Source of the DNA: Labilithrix sp.
GTDB lineage: Bacteria; Myxococcota_A; Polyangia; Polyangiales; Polyangiaceae
DNA length: 64,000 bases
NCBI GenBank assembly: GCA_019637155.1
Contig: JAHBWE010000005.1
Span: 248,001-312,000 of the forward strand
Direction: 5' to 3'
Shown here: piece by piece, positions 1 to 8,213 of the stretch
Position numbering within the stretch: position 1 is the stretch's first letter
Layout of the letters: each line of letters starts with the position of its first letter
Translations under genes and position numbers: made by a program
The notes under the pieces: generated by a model
Databases searched by the model: none
What the model was told of the DNA's origin: nothing
Seen by the model: the letters and a program-made list of their open reading frames with translations, nothing else

Positions 1-360
1 GTGCTCTGGGATCCCCAGAACCCGGAGAAGATCGCTGCGCTCCTCGACTTCGAGAGCGCGCACGACGGGCCGTTCGCCTACGACGTCGCGGTCGCGATCC
101 TCTCGTGGTCGTACGGCTCCACCCTCGACCTCGGGATCGCGCGGGCCCTCGTCGAGGGGTACCGCAGCGTGCGCGAGCTCGAGCGCGCCGATCGCGCGGT
201 GCTCTACGACGAGCTGCTCCTCGCCGCGCTGCGCTTCACCATCACGCGCATCACCGACGACGCGATCCGCGTCGGCAAGCGCTGGCAGCGCTTCGTCGAG
301 CGCCGCCACGCGATCGAGTCTCTCGGCCGCCAGGGCGTCGCGGAGGCGCTCGGGCTGTGA
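1..360 (+). CDS. Phosphotransferase (APH/choline kinase-like), C-terminal part
   Basis: Only the last 119 residues are inside the window; the start lies before base 1, so the GTG at base 1 is not claimed as an initiation codon. The segment LLDFESAHDGPFAYDVAVA matches the magnesium-binding Asp-Phe-Glu strand and following helix of the aminoglycoside-phosphotransferase/homoserine-kinase-like fold. The N-lobe and the catalytic HxD motif would lie upstream and are not visible. The substrate cannot be told. The stop codon TGA shares bases with the GTG of the next gene, which suggests translational coupling. Confidence 0.7.
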   Translation: MLWDPQNPEKIAALLDFESAHDGPFAYDVAVAILSWSYGSTLDLGIARALVEGYRSVRELERADRAVLYDELLLAALRFTITRITDDAIRVGKRWQRFVERRHAIESLGRQGVAEALGL

Positions 361-995
361 GGCACGCCGCCCTTGCCCTCGTGACCGGGCTCACGCTCGT
401 CCTCGCCGCGGCGGAGGCGCACGCGGACGAGCCACCCCCGCTCGACGTCCATCGCGCGCCGCTCCCCGACGATCCGATCGAGGCCCATCCGCCGAAGCCG
501 TACCCGAGCTTCGCGTGGATCCTCTTCCAGCTCCTCCCGAGCCCCGAGCTCGCGTTCGGGCACACGAAGAACGTCGACGTCGACGGCAACGCGGACGAGC
601 GCGTCCGCACCGCGTTCGGTCTGCGCTGGCAGCTCACGCCGGTGCTCTGGTCGTTCGGCGTTCATCGCTCGCAGCCGCGCTGGCGCTTCTTCGTCGTCGA
701 TCCGTTCGCGCGGCACGCGGGCTCGGTCGAGCTCTCCGCGTCGCTCGAGTACATCGGCGGTCATGTCGACGCCCTCGTCGCGCGCCCCGGCGTCCGCGTG
801 TACCTGCCCGTCCTCGAGAGGGGCGAGCGCCTCTCGGTGTCGCTCGGCACGTCGGTCTACGACGCGCACGGCTTCCGCGTCGCCTACGACGTCGGCGCGT
901 ACGTCCTCAACGGCTTCCTCGGCCTCCAGGTCACCGTCGCGCCGCGCCACGAGGCGCTCGCGACGATCGCGACGCTGCGCCTCCGGTACTTCTGA
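357..995 (+). CDS. Exported protein of unknown function
   Basis: This is a 212-residue protein that I do not recognise. I chose the GTG at 357, which overlaps the upstream stop (GTGA), because it places a clear signal peptide at the N terminus: a basic start, a hydrophobic stretch ALALVTGLTLVLAAAEA, then AHADEPPP as a probable signal peptidase I site. The rest is rich in alternating aromatic and hydrophobic stretches (FGLRWQLTPVLWSFGVH, RWRFFVVDPF), as expected for beta strands, so an outer-membrane or periplasmic beta structure is plausible. Its stop overlaps the start of the next gene (TGATG), so it belongs to a translationally coupled run with its neighbours. Confidence 0.7.
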   Translation: MRHAALALVTGLTLVLAAAEAHADEPPPLDVHRAPLPDDPIEAHPPKPYPSFAWILFQLLPSPELAFGHTKNVDVDGNADERVRTAFGLRWQLTPVLWSFGVHRSQPRWRFFVVDPFARHAGSVELSASLEYIGGHVDALVARPGVRVYLPVLERGERLSVSLGTSVYDAHGFRVAYDVGAYVLNGFLGLQVTVAPRHEALATIATLRLRYF

Positions 996-1339
996 TGCGC
1001 GCCCCGCTCTTCTTCCTGTTCGCCCTCGCCGCCTGCGAAGGCCCGCGCGCGTCGGTCGAGATCGAGGACATGCGGGTCGCGCGCGACGCCGAGGGCCGGG
1101 TCGTCGCCGAGATCGACGTGCTCGCGCACGATCAGCTCGGCGGGAACGTCGGCCACTACTGCGCGTATGCGCTCTTCCCGAACGAGCCGCCGGCGGTTCG
1201 CTGCGAGAGCGACCTCGAGGACGGCGATCGGCGCACGCTCCGCTTCGTGTCGGAGGGGACGCCCAACCCGGGCTGGCTCGTCATCATGCGCGTTCGCCTC
1301 GGGAACGTCGACGTGGAGTGGTCCCGTGCCGCGCCGTAA
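995..1339 (+). CDS. Small putative lipoprotein
   Basis: A 114-residue protein of unknown function. The ATG at 995 overlaps the upstream stop by one base. The N terminus MRAPLFFLFALAACEG is a short signal with a lipobox (LAAC), so the mature protein should be lipid-anchored at Cys14. The rest (two further Cys, in HYCAYALF and VRCESD, which could form a disulfide) looks like a small beta domain. It overlaps the next gene by 14 bases. No family was recognised. Confidence 0.6.
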   Translation: MRAPLFFLFALAACEGPRASVEIEDMRVARDAEGRVVAEIDVLAHDQLGGNVGHYCAYALFPNEPPAVRCESDLEDGDRRTLRFVSEGTPNPGWLVIMRVRLGNVDVEWSRAAP

Positions 1340-2333
1340 GGGCCTCGCGCTGCTCGCCGCCGTCGCGCTCGCGCTGCCGGCGCTCCCCGCCTGCCGGATC
1401 GGCAGCGCGGGTCTGCGCGGCGTCGGGGCGCTGTTCGCCTCTCCGCGCAAGGTCACGCAGAACAAGACGCCCACCGCGAAGGACACGCGGCTCGGGGTGC
1501 TCTGGGTCGGCCACGCGACCGCGCTCGTGCAGATCGACGACAAGGTCATCCTGACCGATCCGGTCTTCACGTCGGTGGTGGGGCAGGTCGCGAGCCGTCT
1601 CGTCGAGCCCGGGATCGATCCGAAGGACGTGCCGAAGGTCGACGCGGTCCTCGTCTCGCACATGCATTTCGATCACTTCTCGTACGGCAGCCTCGAGCTG
1701 ATCGAGGACAAGGTGAAGGCGCTCCTCCTGCCGCGGAACGGGAGCGCCTACCTCCCGGACAATTTCGCGTTCCCCGCGTGGGAGCTCCACACGTGGCAGG
1801 CGTGGGAGAAGGACGGTCTCCGCGTCACGGCGGTGCCGGTCGATCACGTCGGCTTCCGCTACGGCATCGACGGCGCGTGGATGAAGAGCTCGTTCACCGG
1901 CTACGTGGTCGAGTACCACGGGATGAAGGTCTATTTCGGGGGCGACAGCGCGTACGACCAGCGGAACTTCGTCGAGACCGCGCAGCGCTTCCCGAAGATC
2001 GACGTCGCGCTCTTGCCGATCGCGCCGATCGAGCCCCGCGACTTCATGCGCCGCACGCACATGGACCCGCGCGAGGCGCTCCAAGCCTTCGTCGACCTCG
2101 AAGCCGCGAGCATGGTCCCGATCCACTACGACACGTTCGTCAACTCGACCGACACCCCCGGCGACGCGCTGAAGGCGCTCGCGCAGGCGCAGAAGGACCT
2201 CTACGTCGGCCCCGGCCGCGCGGTGACGCCGCTCGCGATCGGCGAACGCCGCGTCTTCGTGAAGGCCGGCGAGGGCCCGCCGCTCCCGGAGCCGCCGAAG
2301 CCGGAGCCGGAGCCGCCGCCGGCACTGCGGTAA
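1326..2333 (+). CDS. Metallo-beta-lactamase-fold lipoprotein (UlaG/NAPE-PLD-like hydrolase)
   Basis: A 335-residue MBL-fold hydrolase. The GTG at 1326 is preferred because it starts VPRRKGLALLAAVALALPAL followed by PAC, a lipobox, so the enzyme is probably anchored outside the cytoplasm. The zinc motif HMHFDH (HxHxDH), the earlier GHAT segment, the GGDSAYD strand and the late PIHYDTF histidine are the usual zinc and fold signatures of the UlaG/NAPE-PLD branch (lactonase or phosphodiesterase-type hydrolases). The last 25 residues are a proline/glutamate-rich tail. The substrate is unknown. It is the last gene of a run whose members overlap one another. Confidence 0.85.
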   Translation: MPRRKGLALLAAVALALPALPACRIGSAGLRGVGALFASPRKVTQNKTPTAKDTRLGVLWVGHATALVQIDDKVILTDPVFTSVVGQVASRLVEPGIDPKDVPKVDAVLVSHMHFDHFSYGSLELIEDKVKALLLPRNGSAYLPDNFAFPAWELHTWQAWEKDGLRVTAVPVDHVGFRYGIDGAWMKSSFTGYVVEYHGMKVYFGGDSAYDQRNFVETAQRFPKIDVALLPIAPIEPRDFMRRTHMDPREALQAFVDLEAASMVPIHYDTFVNSTDTPGDALKALAQAQKDLYVGPGRAVTPLAIGERRVFVKAGEGPPLPEPPKPEPEPPPALR

Positions 2334-2334
2334 C

Positions 2335-2469
2335 TGGACGCTCTCCAACAGCGGGCCCCTGGGCAAGTACGGGGCGCTCGACGCGAGGGAGGGCTGGACG
2401 GGGACGCCCACAACGAATGGCAACTGCATCGAGCGAGCGCGCCTCTACTGCATCGAAGAAGTCCACTGA
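2335..2469 (+). pseudogene. Relic of a DUF1554-like secreted protein (C-terminal end only)
   Basis: This stretch has no start codon of its own but reads open from WTLSNSGPLGKYGALDAR to NCIERARLYCIEEVH and a TGA stop. The closing pattern (Trp-rich loop, spaced Cys, then Arg-Leu-Tyr-Cys-Ile-Glu) resembles the C terminus of DUF1554-type domains, which end in a disulfide-bearing RLYC segment. Nothing upstream continues the frame, because the preceding gene ends at 2333 in another frame. It is therefore read as the tail of a decayed gene. Family assignment is by eye and tentative. Confidence 0.4.
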
Positions 2470-2599
2470 GTCGCGCAGCTTCGCGCGAGCGATGCCCTCG
2501 TCGCCGACGAGATCGCGCAACTCGCGGCGCGGCGGGCCGACCACGTTCTTGCGGCGTCCGTTGACCCTCTCGCGCCGCCATGATGCATAGGAGACTCGC

Positions 2600-3012
2600 A
2601 TGGCAACGAGAAAGCGCACGTCGAAGGCAGTGTCCGAGACCCACCACTTCGGCGCGCTCCTCGAGGAGATTCGTTCGCAGCAGCGCGCCACGTTGGAGGC
2701 GATGACGATGTGGGGTGAGCGGCTGGAGCGAAGCTTCAACGCCCAGCTCGAGCGCGTCAACGAGCGCCTCTCGAACCTCGAGGCCGCCGTCACTCAGAAC
2801 TCGCGCGACATCCACCACTGAAGGTGGAGACCAGCCAACTGAAGGTGGAGACCAGCCAACTGAAGGTGGAGACCAGCCAACTGAAGGTGGAGCTCGCAGA
2901 GCTGCGCGACGAGGTTCGGCGTCTGCGGACGGACTTCGATACCCGTCAGGAAAAGGCTCAGATCGCCGCGCTCGAGGTGCGGGTCGCCCGGCTCGAGCTG
3001 AAGGTCGGCTGA
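2600..3012 (+). pseudogene. Coiled-coil protein split by a one-base frameshift
   Basis: Two open frames abut. The first (2600-2821) encodes 73 residues ending RVNERLSNLEAAVTQNSRDIHH. The second is open in the next frame and continues as repeats of LKVETSQ, then LKVELAELRDEVRRLR and VRVARLELKVG. Both halves are heptad-patterned coiled coil. Restoring a single G (CACCAGCTG for CACCACTG near 2814-2820) would join them as DIHQLKVETSQ, so the simplest reading is one coiled-coil protein of about 137 residues broken by a 1-nt deletion, either a real mutation or a sequencing error. A separate start (GTG 2824) lacks a ribosome binding site. The function is unknown; the protein is likely cytoplasmic. 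Confidence 0.6.
2818..2892 (+). repeat. Three exact 21-nt tandem copies plus a partial, one coiled-coil heptad each
   Basis: The unit starts at 2818, 2839 and 2860 with identical sequence, and a 12-nt partial copy runs from 2881 to 2892. Each unit encodes LKVETSQ, exactly one heptad, so gain or loss of units lengthens or shortens the coiled coil without changing its register. Perfect identity between copies points to a recent expansion. Confidence 0.95.
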
Positions 3013-3015
3013 GCC

Positions 3016-3489
3016 CTACTTCTCGAGCGCGACGTCGACCGGCTTCGCTGCGACGACGCGGAGGAGCTCCTGCGGCGCGAGCGCGACGAGGTAGCCGCGG
3101 CGGCCGCCGTTGATCCAGATGCGCTCGAGGTCGAGGATGCTCCGCTCGACGTAGACGGGCATCGGCTTCCGCAGGCCGAACGGGCTCGTCCCGCCGACCT
3201 GGTAGCCGGAGTGGCGCTGCGCGACGTCGGGTTTGCACGGCTCCACCGTCTTCCGACCGGCCTGGCGCGCGAGGTTCTTCTGCGAGACCTCGCGATCGCC
3301 GTGCATCAGGACGACGAGCGGCTTCTTCGCCTCGTCCTCCATCACCAGTGTCTTGATGACCGCGTGCTCGGGCACGCCGAGCTTCGCGGCCGACACGCGC
3401 GTGCCCCCGCGCTCCTCGTACTCGTAGGGATGCTCGGTGAAGGCGACCGCGTGCTTCTTCAGGAACGCGGTCGCCGGCGTCTCGCTCAA
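3016..3489 (-). CDS. ybaK: YbaK/EbsC-type Cys-tRNA(Pro) deacylase
   Basis: A 157-residue member of the YbaK family, which hydrolyses cysteine mischarged on tRNA-Pro in trans. The family signatures are visible: TEHPYEYEE near residue 18-26, VIKTLVMEDEAKKPLVVLMHGD with the lysine used in tRNA and aminoacyl handling, and the GYQVGGTSPFGLRK segment. Length matches the family. The start is a TTG at 3489, four bases after the stop of the dynamin-like gene; no in-frame ATG is available before the conserved core. The arrangement implies translation from the upstream M48-dynamin transcript. Confidence 0.9.
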   Translation of the reverse strand: MSETPATAFLKKHAVAFTEHPYEYEERGGTRVSAAKLGVPEHAVIKTLVMEDEAKKPLVVLMHGDREVSQKNLARQAGRKTVEPCKPDVAQRHSGYQVGGTSPFGLRKPMPVYVERSILDLERIWINGGRRGYLVALAPQELLRVVAAKPVDVALEK

Positions 3490-3493
3490 GGCC

Positions 3494-5296
3494 TCACGCC
3501 GTCGCGGGCGGCGGCTCCGGCGTGACCGACGCGTCGATGCGGAGCTTGTCCTTCGGCGACCACAGCGTCGTCCGGAGGTCCGCGACGCGCTTCTTCGCCG
3601 CCTCGAGCCGCGTCTCCTGCTCGTCGACCTCGGTCTTCGCCTTCGCCTCGTCGTGGTCCGCCTTCGCGCGCGCCTCGCGGGCGGCGTTGAGGACCTCGAG
3701 GATCTCGCGATACAGCTCCTCGCCCGCGGTCACGACCCAGGCGTCGAGCTTCTTCGCGAAGTCCTCGATCATCTCGTCGATCTTCGGCCCCACCTGCGTC
3801 GCCGCCTGCTTGATGACCTCGGGCGCCTGCTCGATCGCGCGCTTCTTGTACTCTGCATCCATCCGGTCGCGGAGCACGAGCGCCATGATCGGCGCCGCGA
3901 TCGTGAGGAGGCCGCCGACCATGACGTTGACGAACATCATGCCGAGGCCGAGGACGAGGACCGCCGCGATGCCGGCGTCGTAGCGGAAGGTGTCGATCTG
4001 GATGTCGAGCTTCTTCACGTCGTGCCCGAGCGCCTCGCCGACGCGCTTCGTCGCCTCGTGCGCGTCTTCCTTGATGAGCGCGATCGTCTTCTCCGCGAGC
4101 GCCTCGAGCTTCAGCGCGATCTCCCCCGACTCGGCCTCCGCCCACTGGCGGAAGGTGTCTTCGAGGAAGGAGGGGAGGAACTTGCGGAGGTCGTCCTGCT
4201 TCGCCGACTCGATGACGTTCGGGAGCTGGCGGATCGTGTCGTCGACGAACTTCTCGAGGTCCTTCTGCGCGCCGACCTTGATCCCGCTGATCTCCTCGCG
4301 GATCTTCATCCGCCGCTGCTCGATCGTGCCGGCGGTGCCCTTCAGGTCGTCCTCGAGCACCTTGATCCGGCGCTCGAGCTCGTCGCTCTTCATCGCCATC
4401 GCGCGGCGGCGCGCGTCGACGCCCTTCGCCAGCAGGTTGCCGACGTTGACGCCCTCGCCGAGCGCGTTGTCGAGGAGGATGCGCCCGCGCTCCTCCGCGA
4501 GGAAATCGGTGAGGTGCGCGAGGAGCTCGGGCATGCCGGACTGGGCCAGCCCGTCGCCCTGGAGCGCCATCTCCGCGCTGATCGGGAACACGACCGGCTC
4601 CTTCACGAGGTTCGCGAGCTGCGTGCGCGCGTAGGCGAGGGCCTCCTTCTTCTCGTCCTCGTTCAGGATGTCCCACTTCGTGATGACGAAGACGATCTTG
4701 TCGCGCGAGGCCTTGAGGAGCTTCTCGTTCAGGAACTGCCGCTCGCTCTCCTTGAGGATCTGCCCCGCGTCGAGGAGGAAGAGCACCGCGTCGGCGCGCG
4801 GGATGTAGCTGTAGGTGATGTCCGCGCGCTGGAGCGAGAGGTCGTTCACGCCTGGCGTGTCGACGAGGAGGATGCGCTCCTTGAGGAGCGCGGCGGGGTA
4901 GCCGACCTCGAGGTAGTCGACGTCGTCGACGCTCGTGCCGCCGCCGACGGCGAACTTCCGCGCCTCCTCGAACGCGAGCGACTCGCGCTTGCCCGACTGG
5001 TAGACGACGGTGGCCTCCGGCTGCTCGGCGTACTTCAGCTGATGGATCGCGGCCGTCGTCGGCGTCACGCCGGTGGGCAGCACGGTCTCGCCGAGGAGGG
5101 CGTTCACGAAGCTCGATTTTCCGTGGTTGAACTCGCCGACGACGACGAGGTGGAAGCGGTCTTCCTCGAGCTTCTTCACGAGCTCGCGATCGAGGCGCTC
5201 CTTGAGGCTCTTCGCGCCGAGCGAGCCGGCGATCTCGCCGAGCTCCTGCAGCGCCACCGTCACGTCGAGCTTACGTTCGCGGAATCCCTCGAGCAT
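3494..5296 (-). CDS. Dynamin-like large GTPase
   Basis: A 600-residue bacterial dynamin-family protein. The N-terminal GTPase domain carries GEFNHGKSSFVNALLG (P-loop, about residues 53-68), the G2 threonine in GVTPTTAAIHQ, DTPGVNDL (G3) and TKWD (G4). The middle and C-terminal parts are long charged helices broken by a hydrophobic hairpin (around AAVLVLGLGMMFVNVMVGG), which fits membrane insertion as in bacterial dynamin-like proteins. The likely role is membrane remodelling or repair driven by GTP hydrolysis. It starts two bases downstream of the M48 protease stop and is followed at once by ybaK, so the three form a compact operon. Confidence 0.85.
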   Translation of the reverse strand: MLEGFRERKLDVTVALQELGEIAGSLGAKSLKERLDRELVKKLEEDRFHLVVVGEFNHGKSSFVNALLGETVLPTGVTPTTAAIHQLKYAEQPEATVVYQSGKRESLAFEEARKFAVGGGTSVDDVDYLEVGYPAALLKERILLVDTPGVNDLSLQRADITYSYIPRADAVLFLLDAGQILKESERQFLNEKLLKASRDKIVFVITKWDILNEDEKKEALAYARTQLANLVKEPVVFPISAEMALQGDGLAQSGMPELLAHLTDFLAEERGRILLDNALGEGVNVGNLLAKGVDARRRAMAMKSDELERRIKVLEDDLKGTAGTIEQRRMKIREEISGIKVGAQKDLEKFVDDTIRQLPNVIESAKQDDLRKFLPSFLEDTFRQWAEAESGEIALKLEALAEKTIALIKEDAHEATKRVGEALGHDVKKLDIQIDTFRYDAGIAAVLVLGLGMMFVNVMVGGLLTIAAPIMALVLRDRMDAEYKKRAIEQAPEVIKQAATQVGPKIDEMIEDFAKKLDAWVVTAGEELYREILEVLNAAREARAKADHDEAKAKTEVDEQETRLEAAKKRVADLRTTLWSPKDKLRIDASVTPEPPPATA

Positions 5297-5297
5297 C

Positions 5298-6197
5298 TCA
5301 CGCCTCTCCCTTCATCAGAGCCTTCACCCGATCGTCGACCTCGCTCATGGTGAGGCCCGTCGCCGGCGTGATCTTCGCCGCCTTCTTGTAGAGCTCGCTC
5401 TGGGCGAACACGCGCATCGCGAGGACGCGCTTCGGGAGGTACGGGTGCGTCGCGACGGCTTCCATGTAGCGGCCGAGCGAGTCCTTGCCCTCTTCGTACT
5501 GCTCGAGGAACGCGTCGAGGTTGAACTCGTCGTAGAGCTTCCGCGACCCGAGCACGAGCTTCGTGAGCGCGCGCGCGGCGACCTGCTCGTTCTTGCTGCA
5601 GAGCATGCCGGCGCGGTCGCACGTGATCTCGGCGCGCCGCGAGAGCTCGTTCAGCGGGATCATCGCGGGGTACACGATCCACGGCACGAACGCGGCCGCG
5701 ATCGTCTTCAAGTAGTGCAGCGTCGTCAGGTACACGACGTGCGCGTTGTGGATGTGGCCGCACTCGTGCCCGATGACGGTGCGGAGCTCTTCGTCGGAGT
5801 AGTGATCGACGAGGGCGCTGTGGATGAGGATGAAGCTCTCCTCGTCGGTGCCGTAGGTGCCCGCGTTCATCTGCGGGTGGTTCACGATGTAGACCTGCGG
5901 GACGCGGATGCCGAGCTCCTGGGAGCACTCTTTCGTGAGCCCCTGGATGCGCGGGAACTGCCGGTCCGAGACCTTCACCGCGGAGCCGAGGAGCTGTCCG
6001 CGCCAGACCTGTTTCCACAGGCGAACGGTGCTCGCGACGGCGAGCTGGATCGGCCGCGCCGACTCCACCGCCGCGCGCGACTGGCGGTCGAGGACGAACG
6101 AGTAGTCGTTCTCTCCGGCGGCCAGCCCACCCGCGCGCTCTTCCTTCTTCTTCGTGACGTACGCAGCAAAATCGAGCGCCGGAGCGTCAGCCATCAT
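5298..6197 (-). CDS. M48-family zinc metallopeptidase
   Basis: A 299-residue protein with VIGHECGHIHNAHVVY (HExxH zinc motif, about residues 145-160) and a later helix SRRAEITCDRAGM whose Glu fits the third zinc ligand of M48 proteases (ExxxD). Unlike HtpX there are no strong transmembrane helices at the N terminus, but a hydrophobic stretch near LKTIAAAFVPWIVYPAM could associate with membrane. Two adjacent ATGs (6197 and 6194) are possible starts. It heads the M48-dynamin-ybaK operon; the shared transcript suggests a function in envelope or membrane quality control, which is inference. Confidence 0.85.
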   Translation of the reverse strand: MMADAPALDFAAYVTKKKEERAGGLAAGENDYSFVLDRQSRAAVESARPIQLAVASTVRLWKQVWRGQLLGSAVKVSDRQFPRIQGLTKECSQELGIRVPQVYIVNHPQMNAGTYGTDEESFILIHSALVDHYSDEELRTVIGHECGHIHNAHVVYLTTLHYLKTIAAAFVPWIVYPAMIPLNELSRRAEITCDRAGMLCSKNEQVAARALTKLVLGSRKLYDEFNLDAFLEQYEEGKDSLGRYMEAVATHPYLPKRVLAMRVFAQSELYKKAAKITPATGLTMSEVDDRVKALMKGEA

Positions 6198-6255
6198 GAA
6201 CCTCGTGTTCGACCTAGGCTAAGCCTCGCCCCGCGGCCGCGCAACGGGGCCAGTC

Positions 6256-6300
6256 GCGCAAAATCTCAGCAGATTTGCGCCACAAAAGGGGTCAGGCCCC
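6256..6300. other. Two adjacent inverted repeats in the long intergenic region
   Basis: Arms at 6256-6266 and 6271-6280 pair almost perfectly around a 4-nt loop (one unpaired base). A second small palindrome, GGGGTCAGGCCCC, lies at 6288-6300. GGGGTCAGG-type boxes are often seen beside REP-associated transposase genes, but no transposase is present here. No T-tract follows on either strand, so a standard terminator is not supported. The surrounding segment 6198-6600 contains no convincing gene. Confidence 0.5.
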
Positions 6301-6710
6301 GAGCGCACCAAGTGCGCCGAGGGCCCGACTACAGCAACTGTTGGGGGGACTGATGCGGCTTGTCTTCCTTGACGTGACCTCCTTGTCGAATCAGACACCG
6401 CGCCCGTCGGTTCCCTTCCCGAAATTTTCATTAGGCGTTGCACGGGCGTCTTCTCCACCGGCAAGCTCTTCGCGTGCGGCGTCGCGAGCGTCTTCTCACC
6501 GGCAACGTCAGGCCGCCACTCCACGCCCCACCGCCCCCCGCCGCACGGCCCCCACCCCCCGCACTACACTCTCGAAGCCCCCGCCGAAGCGTCGATCCGC
6601 GACATCCTTCCTGACGAGCTCCGCGCGTCCCCCGCACGTCATCCCCTTTCCTGACGAGCTCCACCGCCGCCAAGAAGGCGAAGCGCGCCTCCCACACCAA
6701 GCGACGCGCC

Positions 6711-6866
6711 GCGTCCCCCCGTCGAAGTAGCGCGCCGCGTCCGCCGTCGACGTGGCGTAGCGCGTCCCCCGCCGTCGAAGTGGCGCAGCGCGTCCCCGCC
6801 GTCGAAGCGGCGCGACGCGTTCGCCATCGAAGTGGCGTAGCGCGCCCGCCGTCGGCGAAGCGTCGG
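6711..6866. repeat. Degenerate tandem array of about 25-28 nt units
   Basis: About six imperfect units of the form CGTCC(C)GCCGTCGAAGTGGCG follow one another just downstream of the gene that ends at 6871. Two copies of TTCCTGACGAGCTCC (6608-6622 and 6648-6662) match the last codons of that gene at 6874-6888 (TTCCTGACGGGCTCC), so the downstream DNA carries duplicated scraps of its 3' end. The stretch 6198-6870 otherwise contains no convincing gene. Confidence 0.7.
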
Positions 6867-6870
6867 TGGC

Positions 6871-8088
6871 TCATTCCTGACGGGCTCCGCCGACGACGAA
6901 GCGGTGTTCGACGGGGCGGGACTCGAAGACGCCGGACGCGACGAGCGCGACCGACGCGGCGGTCGCGGCGCCGAGGCCGACGAGGGTCCAGGTCGCCCAC
7001 GCGGGCCACGCGCTCTGCGAGCGGTCCCGCGGCTGCGGCACGGCGAGGACGCTCGCGTGCTCGACGCGCCACTCGAGGAGGGGGCCGCACGCGTCGCGCT
7101 CGCAACGGGCGACGAGGACGCTGTCCTTCACGTCGCCGGGCATCGCCGCGACCCACGCGGGGCACGCCGCACCGGGCGCGACGATACGCTCCCCATCGCG
7201 CCGCACGCGCGCGAACGCATCACGCGAGCACGCGCTCGGCGTCGAGGAGGGGAGCGCGATCGTCGTCGGCCCGGCGATCGCGATCCAGGCCGCATACGTC
7301 GTCACGCCATCGACGCTCGCGACCACCGAGTGCTCCCCCGCCCCAAGCTCCACCTGCGCTTCGCCAAGGCGCGATGACGGAGAGGCGGGCGCGCCGTCGG
7401 GACGCGGGGACGGGGAGGTGTTGGGCGCGCCGTGGGGGCTTGGTGACGGGGAAGTGGCCGGCGCGCCATCGGGGCGCGTGGTTGGGGAGGTGGCCGGTGA
7501 GTCGTCGGAGCGCGGGGACGGGGAAGTTGCGTAAATGGCTGAATTTGTTGTAATCGGCACACCGTCGACGTGGATGGTCGTGCCTGGGGCGGCAGTGAAC
7601 GTGACGCGGAGCTTCGCGGGGGTGGGGGCGCTTCGCTCGCCGATGCCGGGGGCGCGGCCGCCGTCGAGGGATTCGGCCTCTTGCCAGGCGGCGCGGGCGC
7701 GCGCTTCGTCGCGTGGCTCGAGGCGGAGCCATCGGCTCGACCAGGCGCGGAGCACCTCCGCGCGCAGCCACGCCGCCGCGAGCGCCTCGGGATGCTCGCG
7801 CAGGATCGCCTCGGCGCGGGCGAGCGCGCGCTCCGCCGCGTCCGTGTCCGCCGCGCCCGCGGCCTCTTGCGCGCGGGCGAGCTCGCGCTCGACGTGCTCG
7901 GCGACGGTCGTGTCCTCCGCGCTCGCGATCGGCGGTGCCGCCGCCCCTTCGTCCGGCGCGACGAGGACGAGGCCTCGCGCCCGCGCCCACTCGGAGAGCG
8001 AGCGCGCGGCCTCCGTTCGTCGAGCCCCAGGCTCGGCGAGCCACACGACAGGCGTCTGCGCGACCTCACCCACCCGCGGCCCGTGCAA
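6871..8088 (-). CDS. Single-pass membrane protein with repeat linker (unknown function)
   Basis: A 405-residue protein. The first 160 residues are alanine/arginine-rich helices of TPR type (ERALARAEAILREHPEALAA). Next comes a small beta segment, VTFTAAPGTTIHVDGVPI, reminiscent of PEGA domains. Then a low-complexity linker of four 12-residue units (pattern TSPSPRPDGAPA), a second beta region with four Cys, and a hydrophobic helix at about residues 365-387 just before the C terminus. Such PEGA/TPR proteins are common in myxobacterial envelopes. The start is uncertain: ATG 8088 is the most upstream usable codon because tandem repeat DNA lies immediately before it. No signal peptide is seen. Confidence 0.6.
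   Translation of the reverse strand: MHGPRVGEVAQTPVVWLAEPGARRTEAARSLSEWARARGLVLVAPDEGAAAPPIASAEDTTVAEHVERELARAQEAAGAADTDAAERALARAEAILREHPEALAAAWLRAEVLRAWSSRWLRLEPRDEARARAAWQEAESLDGGRAPGIGERSAPTPAKLRVTFTAAPGTTIHVDGVPITTNSAIYATSPSPRSDDSPATSPTTRPDGAPATSPSPSPHGAPNTSPSPRPDGAPASPSSRLGEAQVELGAGEHSVVASVDGVTTYAAWIAIAGPTTIALPSSTPSACSRDAFARVRRDGERIVAPGAACPAWVAAMPGDVKDSVLVARCERDACGPLLEWRVEHASVLAVPQPRDRSQSAWPAWATWTLVGLGAATAASVALVASGVFESRPVEHRFVVGGARQE
7385..7530 (-). repeat. In-frame 36-nt imperfect repeats (four units)
   Basis: Within the gene at 6871-8088, four consecutive 36-nt units encode twelve-residue blocks of the pattern T-S-P-x-x-x-P-D/H-G-A-P-A. They form a flexible Pro/Ser/Thr linker between the PEGA-like segment and the C-terminal beta region. 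The units have diverged at several positions. Confidence 0.75.
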
Positions 8089-8111
8089 TCCCGTCGGGCG
8101 GCGACCCGCCG

Positions 8112-8213
8112 CTCTGGAAGGGTGGCGGCGTGAACGCGGGGCGGATGCGCGTGCGTGCGGCGCTCTGGAGGAGGGCGGGCGTAAACGCAGGGCTTGTGCA
8201 CGCGCGTGCGGCG
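8112..8213. repeat. Two 51-nt imperfect direct repeats
   Basis: Units 8112-8162 and 8163-8213 both begin CTCTGGA and end GCGTGCGGCG, and the start of a third copy (CTCGGGA) follows at 8214. The array fills the gap between two minus-strand genes. It has an open reverse frame (period 17 codons), but no start signal or known domain was seen, so it is listed as repeat DNA. Confidence 0.75.

Noticed and set aside
2470..2583. Possible further gene remnant (Ala-rich open stretch)
   Set aside because: No recognisable motif; an open frame of this length is expected at this GC.
3437..5353. 638-residue plus-strand open frame
   Set aside because: It is antisense to the dynamin-like GTPase; composition is Arg/Leu/Asp-rich shadow sequence without domains.
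6711..6866. CRISPR array
   Set aside because: The units are degenerate, contiguous and spacer-free.
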